IMG/VR virus record: IMGVR_UViG_3300032323_003026
Coordinates: 1 to 39,718 of that record
DNA: 39,718 bases
Origin: a virus
Direction: 5' to 3' (one strand)
Part shown: positions 29,392-36,671 of the stretch, piece by piece
Layout: each line of letters opens with the position of its first letter
Position numbering within the stretch: the first letter of the stretch is position 1
The notes under the pieces: generated by a model
What the model was told of the DNA's origin: nothing
Database searches by the model: none
Seen by the model: only the letters and a program-made list of their open reading frames with translations
Made by a program: the position numbers and the translations under genes

Positions 29392-29762
29392 CTAGGATAT
29401 CCTTTGAAAGCTCGCATAGGGCTGCTAACATTTACCGCAGGATGTTCTTGACTGCGCATGTCTCCGCTGTTGAGGTCATGATGTTTGCTGCCCACAGCTT
29501 TGTAAGCCAGTTTCAACATGTCAGCTTCTTGCTGGGTGTAAGGAGCAGCAACGTCGTGCCGACCGGCCCAGCTTTCGCCGTCAATTTCATTGGTAAATGT
29601 TTGTCCGTCATTGCTGGCCACAGCCATCATGATACGGTTTAGTTCATAGATACGGTCAGCAAACTGCCCGTCACGAAATTTGTGTAGGCCGCGGGTAGCA
29701 TAGCGCAACCTGGTACTGATGTCGCCTACTTTTTTCTCAGCAAGAAATTCGCGGGCTCGCAC
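29388..29762 (-). CDS. Candidate packaged head protein, MRAREFLAE type
   Basis: This is a 124-residue protein with GTG start at 29762, directly after the preceding stop, and a perfect GGAGGT ribosome-binding site eight bases upstream that is coded within the previous gene. The N-terminus MRAREFLAE and C-terminus SPMRAFKGYPR match the next gene downstream; the core (YATRGLHKFRDGQFADRIYE, then DGESWAGRHDVAAPYT) does not. The shared ends suggest a targeting leader and a second tag for assembly or docking. Inferred virion cargo protein, unknown activity. Confidence 0.78.
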   Translation of the reverse strand: MRAREFLAEKKVGDISTRLRYATRGLHKFRDGQFADRIYELNRIMMAVASNDGQTFTNEIDGESWAGRHDVAAPYTQQEADMLKLAYKAVGSKHHDLNSGDMRSQEHPAVNVSSPMRAFKGYPR

Positions 29763-29764
29763 AA

Positions 29765-30058
29765 TCAGCTACCTCCGCCAATCACTCCAGATTGAGCTGA
29801 ACTTGCTGTGCCCAATTCCAATGCAGTAAACGAGCTTGCGCACACAATGGTCACTTTGTTGCCGGCGCCAACATAGGTTTGATACACTGTGTTGGCAGGA
29901 ATGTTGATGGGTGCAGAATACAAGTTGCCCACAGCATTGGCAGTGCCCAGTGCAGTGGCATACACCTGCAGCCAAGCATTGGCAGCGTTGGTGCTGATTT
30001 CTAGCCGGTCAGTGTACACTGTGGCATTGCTGAGCGAGGTATAAACGTTGGCGGCCAT
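29765..30058 (-). CDS. Small virion-type protein, 97 aa
   Basis: This is a 97-residue Ala/Thr/Asn-rich beta-type protein (TVYTDRLEISTNAANAWLQV, later NIPANTVYQTYVGAGNKVTI). The composition and the Gly/Ser-rich end (GVIGGGS) suggest a surface or fibre-associated structural part. The start overlaps the stop of the 48-aa gene as TAATG, and it carries within its end the strong GGAGGT for the following gene. No known family recognised. Confidence 0.75.
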   Translation of the reverse strand: MAANVYTSLSNATVYTDRLEISTNAANAWLQVYATALGTANAVGNLYSAPINIPANTVYQTYVGAGNKVTIVCASSFTALELGTASSAQSGVIGGGS

Positions 30059-30204
30059 TATTTGGATTCTTTCTTGGGTTCATAAGGTTTGAACAATTGC
30101 GTGGTCTGTTGCAACACAGGTGGCACACTCTGCTCAGTTCGAAAAACTGGTTGCTGAGCAGGTTTGGCCTGTGCGGCATAGCTGTTTTGATAGGGTGGCA
30201 TCAT
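30058..30204 (-). CDS. Small proline/glutamine-rich protein, 48 aa
   Basis: The chosen start is the first of two adjacent ATGs (MMPPYQNSYAAQAKPAQQPV) at 30204, preceded by AAGGAG; a longer frame to 30252 would overlap the previous gene and has no ribosome-binding site. The product is Pro/Gln/Lys-rich and likely unfolded, with a basic end (PYEPKKESK). Its tight fit between neighbours in the virion block supports it as real. Function unknown. Confidence 0.65.
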   Translation of the reverse strand: MMPPYQNSYAAQAKPAQQPVFRTEQSVPPVLQQTTQLFKPYEPKKESK

Positions 30205-30215
30205 TTTGCATCTCC

Positions 30216-30917
30216 TTACCAGGCGCGGCAACTCCAGTAACGTGCTTTCCAACGAGGGCCTGGATTGTCACAGTTGTGTCTAGCACGAAAGTTTTTTCTA
30301 CGTCCAGGTATGCTCTTCTTGATCTTCATGCCTTTTTGACCAAAGTTCACTTTGACCACATTGCCTTTGGGTCCACGCACATACACTTTGCTTTTCTTGA
30401 CATCGCCTGCCATGGGCTTGCCCAAGGGTACTTCACGCCCCTGATACTTGGCTTCGTCCATGCTTTGACCTTTGTTGGCTTCCATGTAGTCAGCCGCAGT
30501 ATCAATATAGTCTGACGCTTTGGTAATTTTCATCTGCACCCACTCAGGCATGTTGTCGTTGTCGTCTAGCATGCCGTTGAGTCTGCGAGCAGCTCGCACA
30601 ATGGTCTGCAATTGGTCTTTGGCTTGATCACCTTCGTAGTCGTATTCGCCCTGGTCAACCATGTCTACTTGATCGCCATCACTGTCTGCTTCATAGTCTT
30701 GGCTTTCTGTGATAGATTCGCCCAAATAACCATAGTTTTCCAACAGGTTCATGCCTGCTTCGTCAGCGTAGATAACAATACCGTCAACAGTTTCGTCACA
30801 GATCCAAGTTTCAAACAGGGTTTCTTCGCGAATATTGATCGCAAAGTAGTCGCCGCGCACAGGTTGACTGTAGGCACGCTCTGATTCAGCAATGTATTCG
30901 CGAAGACTTTTCATCAT
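30216..30917 (-). CDS. Head-associated protein with capsid-targeting leader and basic C-domain
   Basis: This is a 233-residue protein. The N-terminus MMKSLREYIAESERAYSQ contains YIAE, matching the T4 internal-protein targeting and cleavage pattern. Residues about 65-145 are acidic and helical (NGMLDDNDNMPEWVQMKI, then DYIDTAADYMEANKGQSMDE). Residues 155-233 are strongly basic: SKVYVRGPKGNVVKVNF, then RRKNFRARHNCDNPGPRWKA with RYWSCRAW at the end. The latter resembles a Cys/Trp-rich module found at the C-terminus of many phage head proteins. The acidic-to-basic layout with an internal MDEA site suggests proteolytic release of a DNA-binding part inside the head; this is inference. Confidence 0.8.
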   Translation of the reverse strand: MMKSLREYIAESERAYSQPVRGDYFAINIREETLFETWICDETVDGIVIYADEAGMNLLENYGYLGESITESQDYEADSDGDQVDMVDQGEYDYEGDQAKDQLQTIVRAARRLNGMLDDNDNMPEWVQMKITKASDYIDTAADYMEANKGQSMDEAKYQGREVPLGKPMAGDVKKSKVYVRGPKGNVVKVNFGQKGMKIKKSIPGRRKNFRARHNCDNPGPRWKARYWSCRAW

Positions 30918-30918
30918 T

Positions 30919-32841
30919 TTAGCCCTTGTATTGTTTCCACAGACGTGTTATGTCAAGAATACTTTCTTCAACTTTGTTGTCTTCTTTGTCTTTAACGGCT
31001 TTTTTCATTGGCTCTTTTTTGTCACCATCTTTGTCCATGTCCAAGAAGTCAGGTTTTTTACCTTCGGCTACACCGGCCATTTCACGCAGTCTGGCCAATT
31101 CATTGTCGCCTTCGTAGGTCATCATGCGATTTTCTTGGCCTGCAATCACAGGCACAGTGGTCTGACCAGTGCTCTTGGGTTTGTTGAGTCCACCAGAATA
31201 TTGCAGTGCGTCATTGCTCTGCACTTTGTCTGTGGGCCATTCAGGCTGATTTTCGTCAACTTGTTCGTCAGGGCTGCCACAAGTTTCTGCGTTGGCATCG
31301 CTGCCAACTCCAGCCATCTTGAGCAATTTGCCCAACATCATGGCATCGTCGTCTGTGGCTGTCACTGTTAACGATTTGGAAGGGCCTCCGTGCATGTCAT
31401 TGTTCATGCTCATTGAAATGTTCATTGACTCGGCAATCATTTGTTCTAGCTCACGATTCATTGAGTCGTAAATGCCTTTGCCAAATTGCATGCCGCTTTT
31501 GCCTGCTTTGGGCGCAGCAGTGGCCACACTACCTGACACTGTGGTTTCTTCTACTTCTTCTTTTTTCTTGCCTTCAGGCTTTTTCTTCTCAGGCAGGCCT
31601 TTGTGTTTGGTAGCCGCAAAGTCTTCTGCGTCTTTCTTGCCCATTGATTTGGCCACTTTGGATACTTCTTTGCTGGCAGGCTTTTCACCTTTTTGTGCAG
31701 CATGCACCATGCCCATGAAACGCTGTTGCTTTTTGCTCACTGCTTTTTCATCCACTTGTTCAGCACCATCAGCCGCTTTGCTGACTTTGTATCCGGCTTT
31801 TTTCAACATGGCCATGGCCTGTTTGATTTCTTCACTGTCGTGTTCGGCTTCTTTGGTCATAAGTTTTGACTTGCCACTTGGTCCCTTGGCACCCATGCTC
31901 TTGCCTGTGCCTTTGGGACGGCCACGACCGCGTTTTTCGCCATCTGCTGGAGCGTCATCACCTGTGTCAGTTTCGCCTGTTTTGGCATCGTATCTGCGAG
32001 TGTGCTTGATGCCAGTGGCAGTTTTTTCAATTTCGCCTTTGGCGCCTTGCACCTTGTGGCCAGCTTTGACTTCGCCACGACGTTGATCAACAGCTTTGAT
32101 CATGTCATCCCAGCCTTCGTCAGTTTTTTCTTGTTTGCCACCTTGGCGCAGCATGGCAAAATCATTGGCATCAAGTTTACCGTTGTTGTTTTTGTCTAGT
32201 TTCTTTTGGCCGCCACGGAGTGCGCCACGCATGGCTTCAGCAGCCACATCGCCCAGCATTTCGTCAACTTCTTTTTTAGCGCCGGCAATTTTGTCAGCAA
32301 AAGTGACTTTGTCTGCTGGAGGTGCCAGCTTGGCAAAACTTTTTTGTTTTGCCGTCATGGGTTTTTCTTCCAGCGGGCCGTATTCTTCTTTGGCCATTTT
32401 TTTGTTCTTGATCTCGTTCATGCCGCCTGGGCCAGCAAAATTACTGACTTGACTGTCTTGATGCATGGGCGAGTAATTGCCTGGCTTACGTCCAGTTTGT
32501 GGAACTCCTACATCTCGCTGCAAATTTTTCAACAGCTTTTCATCGCTAGGAGCAACTACATCCATGGCCTTGGTGGCTGCTTTTTTTATGCCGCCGCCAA
32601 TGGTCTTAACAATAGATCCTAAACCTTCTTCTACTGAATCGTCGTATTTGTTGTATTTGTCTCTGATCTTGTCAAGATCTTTGCCTTGACGACCAGCTTT
32701 GGCCAAGGCCTGCATGCCTTCTTTGCCATATTTTTCAATGCCTTTGGCATGGCGACTCATGTCGCGCTCATTGAGTTTTTGAGTCACTGGCTTGTCTGCA
32801 ATGTCAGTTAGACGTTTGTTTAGTTCATAGAAAAAAGTCAT
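30919..32841 (-). CDS. Large Lys-rich candidate internal head protein, 640 aa
   Basis: This is a 640-residue, highly charged and mostly disordered protein. Seen in order: a helical N-terminus (residues 1-70), many Lys/Gly/Ala segments, a 12-residue EF-hand-like loop at 216-227 (DKNNNGKLDAND), an AT-hook-like GRGRPKG around 305-311, Lys-rich stretches (EKKKPEGKKKEEVEE near 430), a LEQMIAESMN site near 460 matching the prohead-protease pattern, a GVAEGKKPDF site near 590 and a second DKDGDKK loop. DNA contact is suggested by AT-hook and Lys content. I infer a packaged head protein cut into pieces by the prohead protease; calcium binding by the loop is possible. Confidence 0.78.
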   Translation of the reverse strand: MTFFYELNKRLTDIADKPVTQKLNERDMSRHAKGIEKYGKEGMQALAKAGRQGKDLDKIRDKYNKYDDSVEEGLGSIVKTIGGGIKKAATKAMDVVAPSDEKLLKNLQRDVGVPQTGRKPGNYSPMHQDSQVSNFAGPGGMNEIKNKKMAKEEYGPLEEKPMTAKQKSFAKLAPPADKVTFADKIAGAKKEVDEMLGDVAAEAMRGALRGGQKKLDKNNNGKLDANDFAMLRQGGKQEKTDEGWDDMIKAVDQRRGEVKAGHKVQGAKGEIEKTATGIKHTRRYDAKTGETDTGDDAPADGEKRGRGRPKGTGKSMGAKGPSGKSKLMTKEAEHDSEEIKQAMAMLKKAGYKVSKAADGAEQVDEKAVSKKQQRFMGMVHAAQKGEKPASKEVSKVAKSMGKKDAEDFAATKHKGLPEKKKPEGKKKEEVEETTVSGSVATAAPKAGKSGMQFGKGIYDSMNRELEQMIAESMNISMSMNNDMHGGPSKSLTVTATDDDAMMLGKLLKMAGVGSDANAETCGSPDEQVDENQPEWPTDKVQSNDALQYSGGLNKPKSTGQTTVPVIAGQENRMMTYEGDNELARLREMAGVAEGKKPDFLDMDKDGDKKEPMKKAVKDKEDNKVEESILDITRLWKQYKG

Positions 32842-32845
32842 GTTA

Positions 32846-33454
32846 TCATCCTCGAGGTTGGGCGCCAGTGGCTGGCTTGGGTGGTCGTTTGATATTGGTC
32901 ATAGGGCTGCGTGTGCCCTGTGGCAAATCATTACTGGTCTTGGCAGCAGGGGTCTTACCGCCTGCCACTGTAAAGTCTGAACGATATTGATTTTGTAACA
33001 CCACATGATTGTGCGCTTCAACACCGTAGTCCTTTTTCAGACCATCTTGTACTTTGTTGTTTTTGGGATAGTCAGTGTTGGCCAACAGATCTTTGTTTTC
33101 AGTTTCAACTCGGTCTGCTTCGTCAACTAAACCGTCAACATAATCTTGAGTCTGCATCACAACAAGATTGGGATTGCCGCCCATGAGTTGATACAGTTGT
33201 TTGATTTGAGGCTCAATGGCTGGATAACGAAAACTCACATCAAACATGGTCACAGCATCATTTTGATTGTTGGGAAAGTCTGTGAGAATTTTTTGTATGG
33301 GCGTGACCTTTACTTCGCCCATCTTCACAGGATCAAATTGATCCAGTTTGGATTTGAGGTCACGAACTTGTTCGTCCGGAATGCGACCGCACAGCTTGAT
33401 ACGATAATCGTATGTGCGTTCACTTTCTGCTAGATATTTGGCAAATGATTTCAT
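32846..33454 (-). CDS. Candidate head protein with MKSFAKYLAE leader
   Basis: This is a 202-residue protein. MKSFAKYLAESERTY closely follows the T4 internal protein III targeting pattern and shares the AESER piece with the 233-aa protein. After the leader a globular domain (RIKLCGRIPDEQVRDLKSKL, later MFDVSFRYPAIEPQI) and a disordered, Pro/Lys-rich tail (SPMTNIKRPPKPATG) follow. A late-type AATAAATA element at 33472-33479 and the ribosome-binding site AGGAAC precede it. Similar proteins are common in aquatic T4-like phages, without known role. Confidence 0.78.
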   Translation of the reverse strand: MKSFAKYLAESERTYDYRIKLCGRIPDEQVRDLKSKLDQFDPVKMGEVKVTPIQKILTDFPNNQNDAVTMFDVSFRYPAIEPQIKQLYQLMGGNPNLVVMQTQDYVDGLVDEADRVETENKDLLANTDYPKNNKVQDGLKKDYGVEAHNHVVLQNQYRSDFTVAGGKTPAAKTSNDLPQGTRSPMTNIKRPPKPATGAQPRG

Positions 33455-33471
33455 GTCAGGTTCCTGTGATA

Positions 33472-33479
33472 TATTTATT
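33472..33479 (-). promoter_or_regulatory. Late-type promoter element AATAAATA
   Basis: AATAAATA on the minus strand overlapping the gp16-like stop codon, 17 bases before the ATG of the 202-aa head protein, with AGGAAC between. Unlike several other sites this leaves room for a ribosome-binding site. Confidence 0.5.
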
Positions 33480-33960
33480 CATTTTGCGTTTTTTGATTCT
33501 TACCCAGAATACGTTCCAACAGTTCGTTGCGACTGAGCACATGCCCAGTGCCTTGTTGTGGTGTGGCTGCATCCGGAGGTTGTTGTTGATCCAGTCTGGC
33601 TTTTTTCAGCTGAAGGTCAATCATTTTGAGTTTTTTGTCTAGTTTGGCTGTTTTGGCAGTGATGGCATGACCCAACATGTTAGACGCCACTGAAAAAATC
33701 TCTGATGCAAAGCGGCTGTCCACTTGCATGCCCAAGTCCATGAGATCTCGATAGCTGTTAGTGGCCAAGTCGGCCAGGCCGTCCATTTCTGAATCAGTGG
33801 CTTCCAGTCCTCGCACGGCTGGCAGCGCAGAATCAATTTTGTTTATGGCCTGATCAATGTCTTGAATCAGTGCACGGTTTTCAGCCAAATTGGGCACAGC
33901 GGCTGCAACTTCTTGATCAGTAGGCGGCAGGTCAAACAGTTCTTCCAGTTTTCTTGTCAT
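33475..33960 (-). CDS. 16: Terminase small subunit, gp16-like
   Basis: This is a 161-residue helical protein that resembles gp16 of cyanophage-type T4 relatives, which recognises DNA and stimulates the gp17 packaging ATPase. The core SYRDLMDLGMQVDSRFASEI followed by FSVASNMLGHAITAKTAKLD and a basic KKLKMIDLQLKKARLDQQ helix is the feature I recognise. The N-terminus TRKLEELFDLPPTDQEV is also typical. A CATAAATA late-type element lies four bases before the ATG. Function by pattern and context with gp4; separated by about 11 kb from gp17. Confidence 0.68.
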   Translation of the reverse strand: MTRKLEELFDLPPTDQEVAAAVPNLAENRALIQDIDQAINKIDSALPAVRGLEATDSEMDGLADLATNSYRDLMDLGMQVDSRFASEIFSVASNMLGHAITAKTAKLDKKLKMIDLQLKKARLDQQQPPDAATPQQGTGHVLSRNELLERILGKNQKTQNE

Positions 33961-33964
33961 GCCA

Positions 33965-33972
33965 TATTTATG
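33965..33972 (-). promoter_or_regulatory. Late-type promoter element CATAAATA
   Basis: CATAAATA on the minus strand, four bases before the gp16-like ATG. Matches seven of eight bases of the T4 late element. Confidence 0.6.
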
Positions 33973-33975
33973 GGT

Positions 33976-34407
33976 TTAGGCACGACCGTTTCTAAACATG
34001 TCGTCTTCGGTGATCACTCTGAATGCTAGTCCTTGTTTTCTGCACCATTTGGTAGCAGCATCCCATTTGGCATAGTTCACAGCAATCACAGCTCGGTCTC
34101 TGGGATTTTGTCCTTCTTTGAGCTGGCTTTGACCTTTGGGTTTGATTTCAATCAACTCAGCTTTGACTGTGTTGTCTCTGGTACGATAGGTTATGAGAAA
34201 GTCAGGCACATAGCTGGTCATTTTGCCTGTGAGCGGATGCAGATAAGGAATGCGAATGCTTTCAGATGCCCACTGCAAAATATTGTCGTTGGTATCACAA
34301 AAGCGCATGAAGCTGTGTTCCCAGCCTGACCTATACCTAGGCTGACCGTTGCCCACGTATTTTTTGGCGTTGATTACTTGATAAACACCTTGTGCCCATT
34401 TGCTCAT
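33976..34407 (-). CDS. 4: Head completion protein gp4
   Basis: This is a 143-residue protein matching T4 gp4 (also called gp50/65), needed to finish the head after DNA packaging. The segments YRSGWEHSFMRFCDTNDNIL, QWASESIRIPYLHPLTGK and SYVPDFLITYRT, then ELIEIKPKGQ, form an endonuclease-like (PD-(D/E)xK) motif: PDF and E-x-K. T4 gp4 is about 150 aa. The start overlaps the upstream stop as ATGA. The conserved active-site residues imply it can cut or bind DNA ends. Confidence 0.87.
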   Translation of the reverse strand: MSKWAQGVYQVINAKKYVGNGQPRYRSGWEHSFMRFCDTNDNILQWASESIRIPYLHPLTGKMTSYVPDFLITYRTRDNTVKAELIEIKPKGQSQLKEGQNPRDRAVIAVNYAKWDAATKWCRKQGLAFRVITEDDMFRNGRA

Positions 34408-34769
34408 TGCAGCACAGCTCTTGCAGCGTAGAAGTTTGGCACCGGTTGAGAGTTCACGCCCAGCAATGTAGCACGGGTGCGAATATTGTTGAGATAATAA
34501 GCCATGTTCAGTGTCAACTCTAGCCCAGTTTGTCCTTTGATATTGTCTAAAAGAGTCAAAACTGGAATGTTGGTCTGATCAGCCACCTGGAACAGACTCA
34601 CAGTGAAATTCCCAGCCACTTCTGGATTTTTCATTATAGTGCGGAAATAGCTGTTGACTATGTCGTACTCTGCTGCTGGTACATTGGCTTCAAACTGATA
34701 GAATCTGTCATAGATCCGCACTGTTTGATCAATGTTGAGATTGGTATAGTTTACTGATCCTGTGGCCAT
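34404..34769 (-). CDS. Virion structural protein, neck or tail type
   Basis: This is a 121-residue protein. The ATG at 34769 overlaps the stop of the previous gene as TGATG; a TTG one codon upstream is also in frame. The sequence VRIYDRFYQFEANVPAAEYD and later SLFQVADQTNIPVLTLLDNI, with LNMAYYLNNIRTRATLLG, is conserved in style with a short virion protein between the tail tube and gp4 in other aquatic T4-like phages. It is probably a neck or tail-completion part; no T4 number can be given with confidence. Confidence 0.65.
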   Translation of the reverse strand: MATGSVNYTNLNIDQTVRIYDRFYQFEANVPAAEYDIVNSYFRTIMKNPEVAGNFTVSLFQVADQTNIPVLTLLDNIKGQTGLELTLNMAYYLNNIRTRATLLGVNSQPVPNFYAARAVLQ

Positions 34770-35956
34770 CAAACACCTCCACCGCCACGCAGCACTTCAC
34801 CAGATCTAGGATTGCTCAGCGCAGTGCCAATTTGTCGCTGAGCAGTGGCTGTAGGGAACACCCATCCGTCAGCTTTGTTGATTACTTGGCGTGTGGCAGC
34901 AGGTCCAAGATCTCTAATGGCACCTGTGCCTAGACTCAATGCTTCGCTCTTGACCACTGATCTAAGATTTTTACCTTTGAAGGTATTATAAGTTGCACCA
35001 GCTTTTTGTGCAGCGCCAATCAGACCGGCCACCGATCCAGACTCTAAGTCTTGCAAAATGCCTTGACCAGTGTTTAGTAAACCGCCTTGGCCAAAAATAC
35101 TGGCTGTTGATCCAGCTCGTGCCAACGGACTGCGTTCTGTATCATAGTGAGCAGTGTCTGGCCAGGCCACATTGGCGTCAGGCTTGCCCAGTGCACCGCT
35201 GAGATATTTTACAGTTTCATATCTTATGGTCATTGAATTTTGCATGATACCATTGCCTTCGCTGTAGTTGTAAGTATCATGATTGAAGTTAGCTACCACT
35301 GGGTTGATCAAAATATATCTTGCATATTTGTGTTGATCAAAACCATAGATCTGGATGTCTTTGAAGAACGGCGGCTTGCCGCTGGCTGAACTTGTGCCGT
35401 CCATGAAGTTCTCTCCAATGAAACCCCAGTCACTCACAGATCTATTTTGACTGTAGATATCTCTGTTGTTGTAATCAAATGGAACTTGGTTGCCAGTGGT
35501 CTGTCCAATACTGCCATTGGTAGTGGGAGCATTGTTCACATATTTTTGCGCAGGATCTTTGTAATAATAAGAATAGTATTGATACCACATCTCACGAATG
35601 TTATCGCCGCCATCGTCGTGAAAAGTTATGGTCACAGGTTCATAGTTAATTTTTGTTTGTACCACTCGCTTGCGGTTGTACTGATTCAGTGTGTGAGTGT
35701 CTATGCTAAATTTTGGCAGTTCTACAGTTTTTACTGCCAGACTGAGATTGTATACGTTTTCAGGATTGAAAATTTTAGCGTTTTTCAGAGCTGGTATTTC
35801 GTTGTAATTCAACGAGAACACCACGTGAAACAAAAACTTAAATCTGGGTTTAAGTTCGTAGGCATTGGTGCGAAAGGTTTTGCTTGCGTGAGTGTAATCA
35901 CGCAAGCTGGCCGTGGCCGTAAAACCTTTGAGAAAGTCTTGACCAAAACTAGACAT
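34769..35956 (-). CDS. Tail-tube-like baseplate protein
   Basis: This is a 395-residue protein that follows the tail tube gene by 13 bases. The N-terminal part (KPRFKFLFHVVFSLN near residue 37, then VKTVELPKFSIDTHTLNQYN and VTITFHDDGGDNIREMW) has the fold signature of tail-tube-like proteins, as in T4 baseplate-tube proteins gp48 and gp54. Residues 250-330 have a Gly/Ala-rich linker, and the end is Gly-rich (VLRGGGGV). I propose a baseplate-tube junction protein. It lies in the sheath-tube operon. Confidence 0.65.
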   Translation of the reverse strand: MSSFGQDFLKGFTATASLRDYTHASKTFRTNAYELKPRFKFLFHVVFSLNYNEIPALKNAKIFNPENVYNLSLAVKTVELPKFSIDTHTLNQYNRKRVVQTKINYEPVTITFHDDGGDNIREMWYQYYSYYYKDPAQKYVNNAPTTNGSIGQTTGNQVPFDYNNRDIYSQNRSVSDWGFIGENFMDGTSSASGKPPFFKDIQIYGFDQHKYARYILINPVVANFNHDTYNYSEGNGIMQNSMTIRYETVKYLSGALGKPDANVAWPDTAHYDTERSPLARAGSTASIFGQGGLLNTGQGILQDLESGSVAGLIGAAQKAGATYNTFKGKNLRSVVKSEALSLGTGAIRDLGPAATRQVINKADGWVFPTATAQRQIGTALSNPRSGEVLRGGGGV

Positions 35957-35969
35957 GGCCTACGCCTTA

Positions 35970-36605
35970 TTAGGCGCCTTGGCCTATGCCTGTTACAACG
36001 TCGTTGACTGTACGTCCAATAACACCACCAATACCGCCACCACCTTGATTGCCTTGGTTGGCGTTGTCGTAAGCAATGGTCAGTGTAATTGCCACTGCTT
36101 CATTGGAACCATAGTTCATTGGTCCATAGTCTGCGGCTTTGAGATAGCATCCATACAGTTCCCATGACTCTAGAACAATGGGCTCATTGGCGCCGTTGCC
36201 ACCATCAAGAATTTCAAACTTGGTCAGGAACTTGTAATCAATGCCCGATGCAGCCGAACTCATTTCCAAGAAGTCCATCTGTTTCTGCATCTGTTCACCA
36301 ATTAGTTTGCTGACATTGCCTGACGCATCGTCACGAATTTCAGTTTGTACATCTGCCCAGCTATGACGTCCAGCCAATTTGAGTGTGCTGTTATAGATTG
36401 GCAAAGCAATTTCTTCAAATGTAAGATTGGGTCTTGCAAAACTCACAACCTGTTTGGTCAATTCAGTGGTTGGTGTTGACACGCCCAGATTTTCAAACAT
36501 CACTCGAAAGCGATATCTCAGTTTGGGCATCAACAGACCTTGTGTGCTTGCACTTTGATCGCTGGCAAGCGGTACTGTCATTTTGTTTAGTGATGAACTT
36601 GGCAT
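35970..36605 (-). CDS. 19: Tail tube protein gp19
   Basis: This is a 211-residue tail tube protein. The N-terminal LRYRFRVMFENLG, then QVVSFARPNLTFEEIALPIY and STLKLAGRHSWADVQTEIRD are the beta strands that form the tube wall; ILDGGNGANEPIVLESWELY and the final EAVAITLTIAYDNA complete the fold. The length (T4 gp19 is 163 aa) is slightly larger. The gene has the ribosome-binding site AGGAGA and a late-type GGTAAATA 16 bases before the ATG, so high late expression is expected. Confidence 0.93.
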   Translation of the reverse strand: MPSSSLNKMTVPLASDQSASTQGLLMPKLRYRFRVMFENLGVSTPTTELTKQVVSFARPNLTFEEIALPIYNSTLKLAGRHSWADVQTEIRDDASGNVSKLIGEQMQKQMDFLEMSSAASGIDYKFLTKFEILDGGNGANEPIVLESWELYGCYLKAADYGPMNYGSNEAVAITLTIAYDNANQGNQGGGGIGGVIGRTVNDVVTGIGQGA

Positions 36606-36621
36606 GTATATCTCCTATGTT

Positions 36622-36629
36622 TATTTACC
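36622..36629 (-). promoter_or_regulatory. Late-type promoter element GGTAAATA
   Basis: GGTAAATA on the minus strand, 16 bases before the tail tube ATG, with AGGAGA in between. It lies just beyond the terminator after the sheath gene, so gp19 has its own transcription start. Confidence 0.6.
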
Positions 36630-36642
36630 TATGACACTAGTC

Positions 36643-36671
36643 AAAAAATAGGGCCTGAGCCCTATTTTTTT
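36643..36671 (-). terminator. Bidirectional-looking terminator after tail sheath
   Basis: A stem of AAAAAATAGGGC (36643-36654) and GCCCTATTTTTT (36659-36670) with a four-base loop, flanked by T-runs on both strands. On the minus strand it overlaps the sheath TAA stop codon (36672-36670) and leads to a T-rich tail, so it ends sheath mRNA. Confidence 0.85.

Noticed and set aside
31472-32086. Long plus-strand open frame opposite the 640-aa gene
   Set aside because: It is a Ser/Leu/Pro-rich mirror of the Lys/Ala-rich minus-strand gene, with no ribosome-binding site or sensible composition.
36630-36646. TTGACT at the end of the sheath terminator, like the terminator-promoter fusion at 4303
   Set aside because: No acceptable -10 box occurs 16-18 bases downstream; the late-type element GGTAAATA explains gp19 transcription better.
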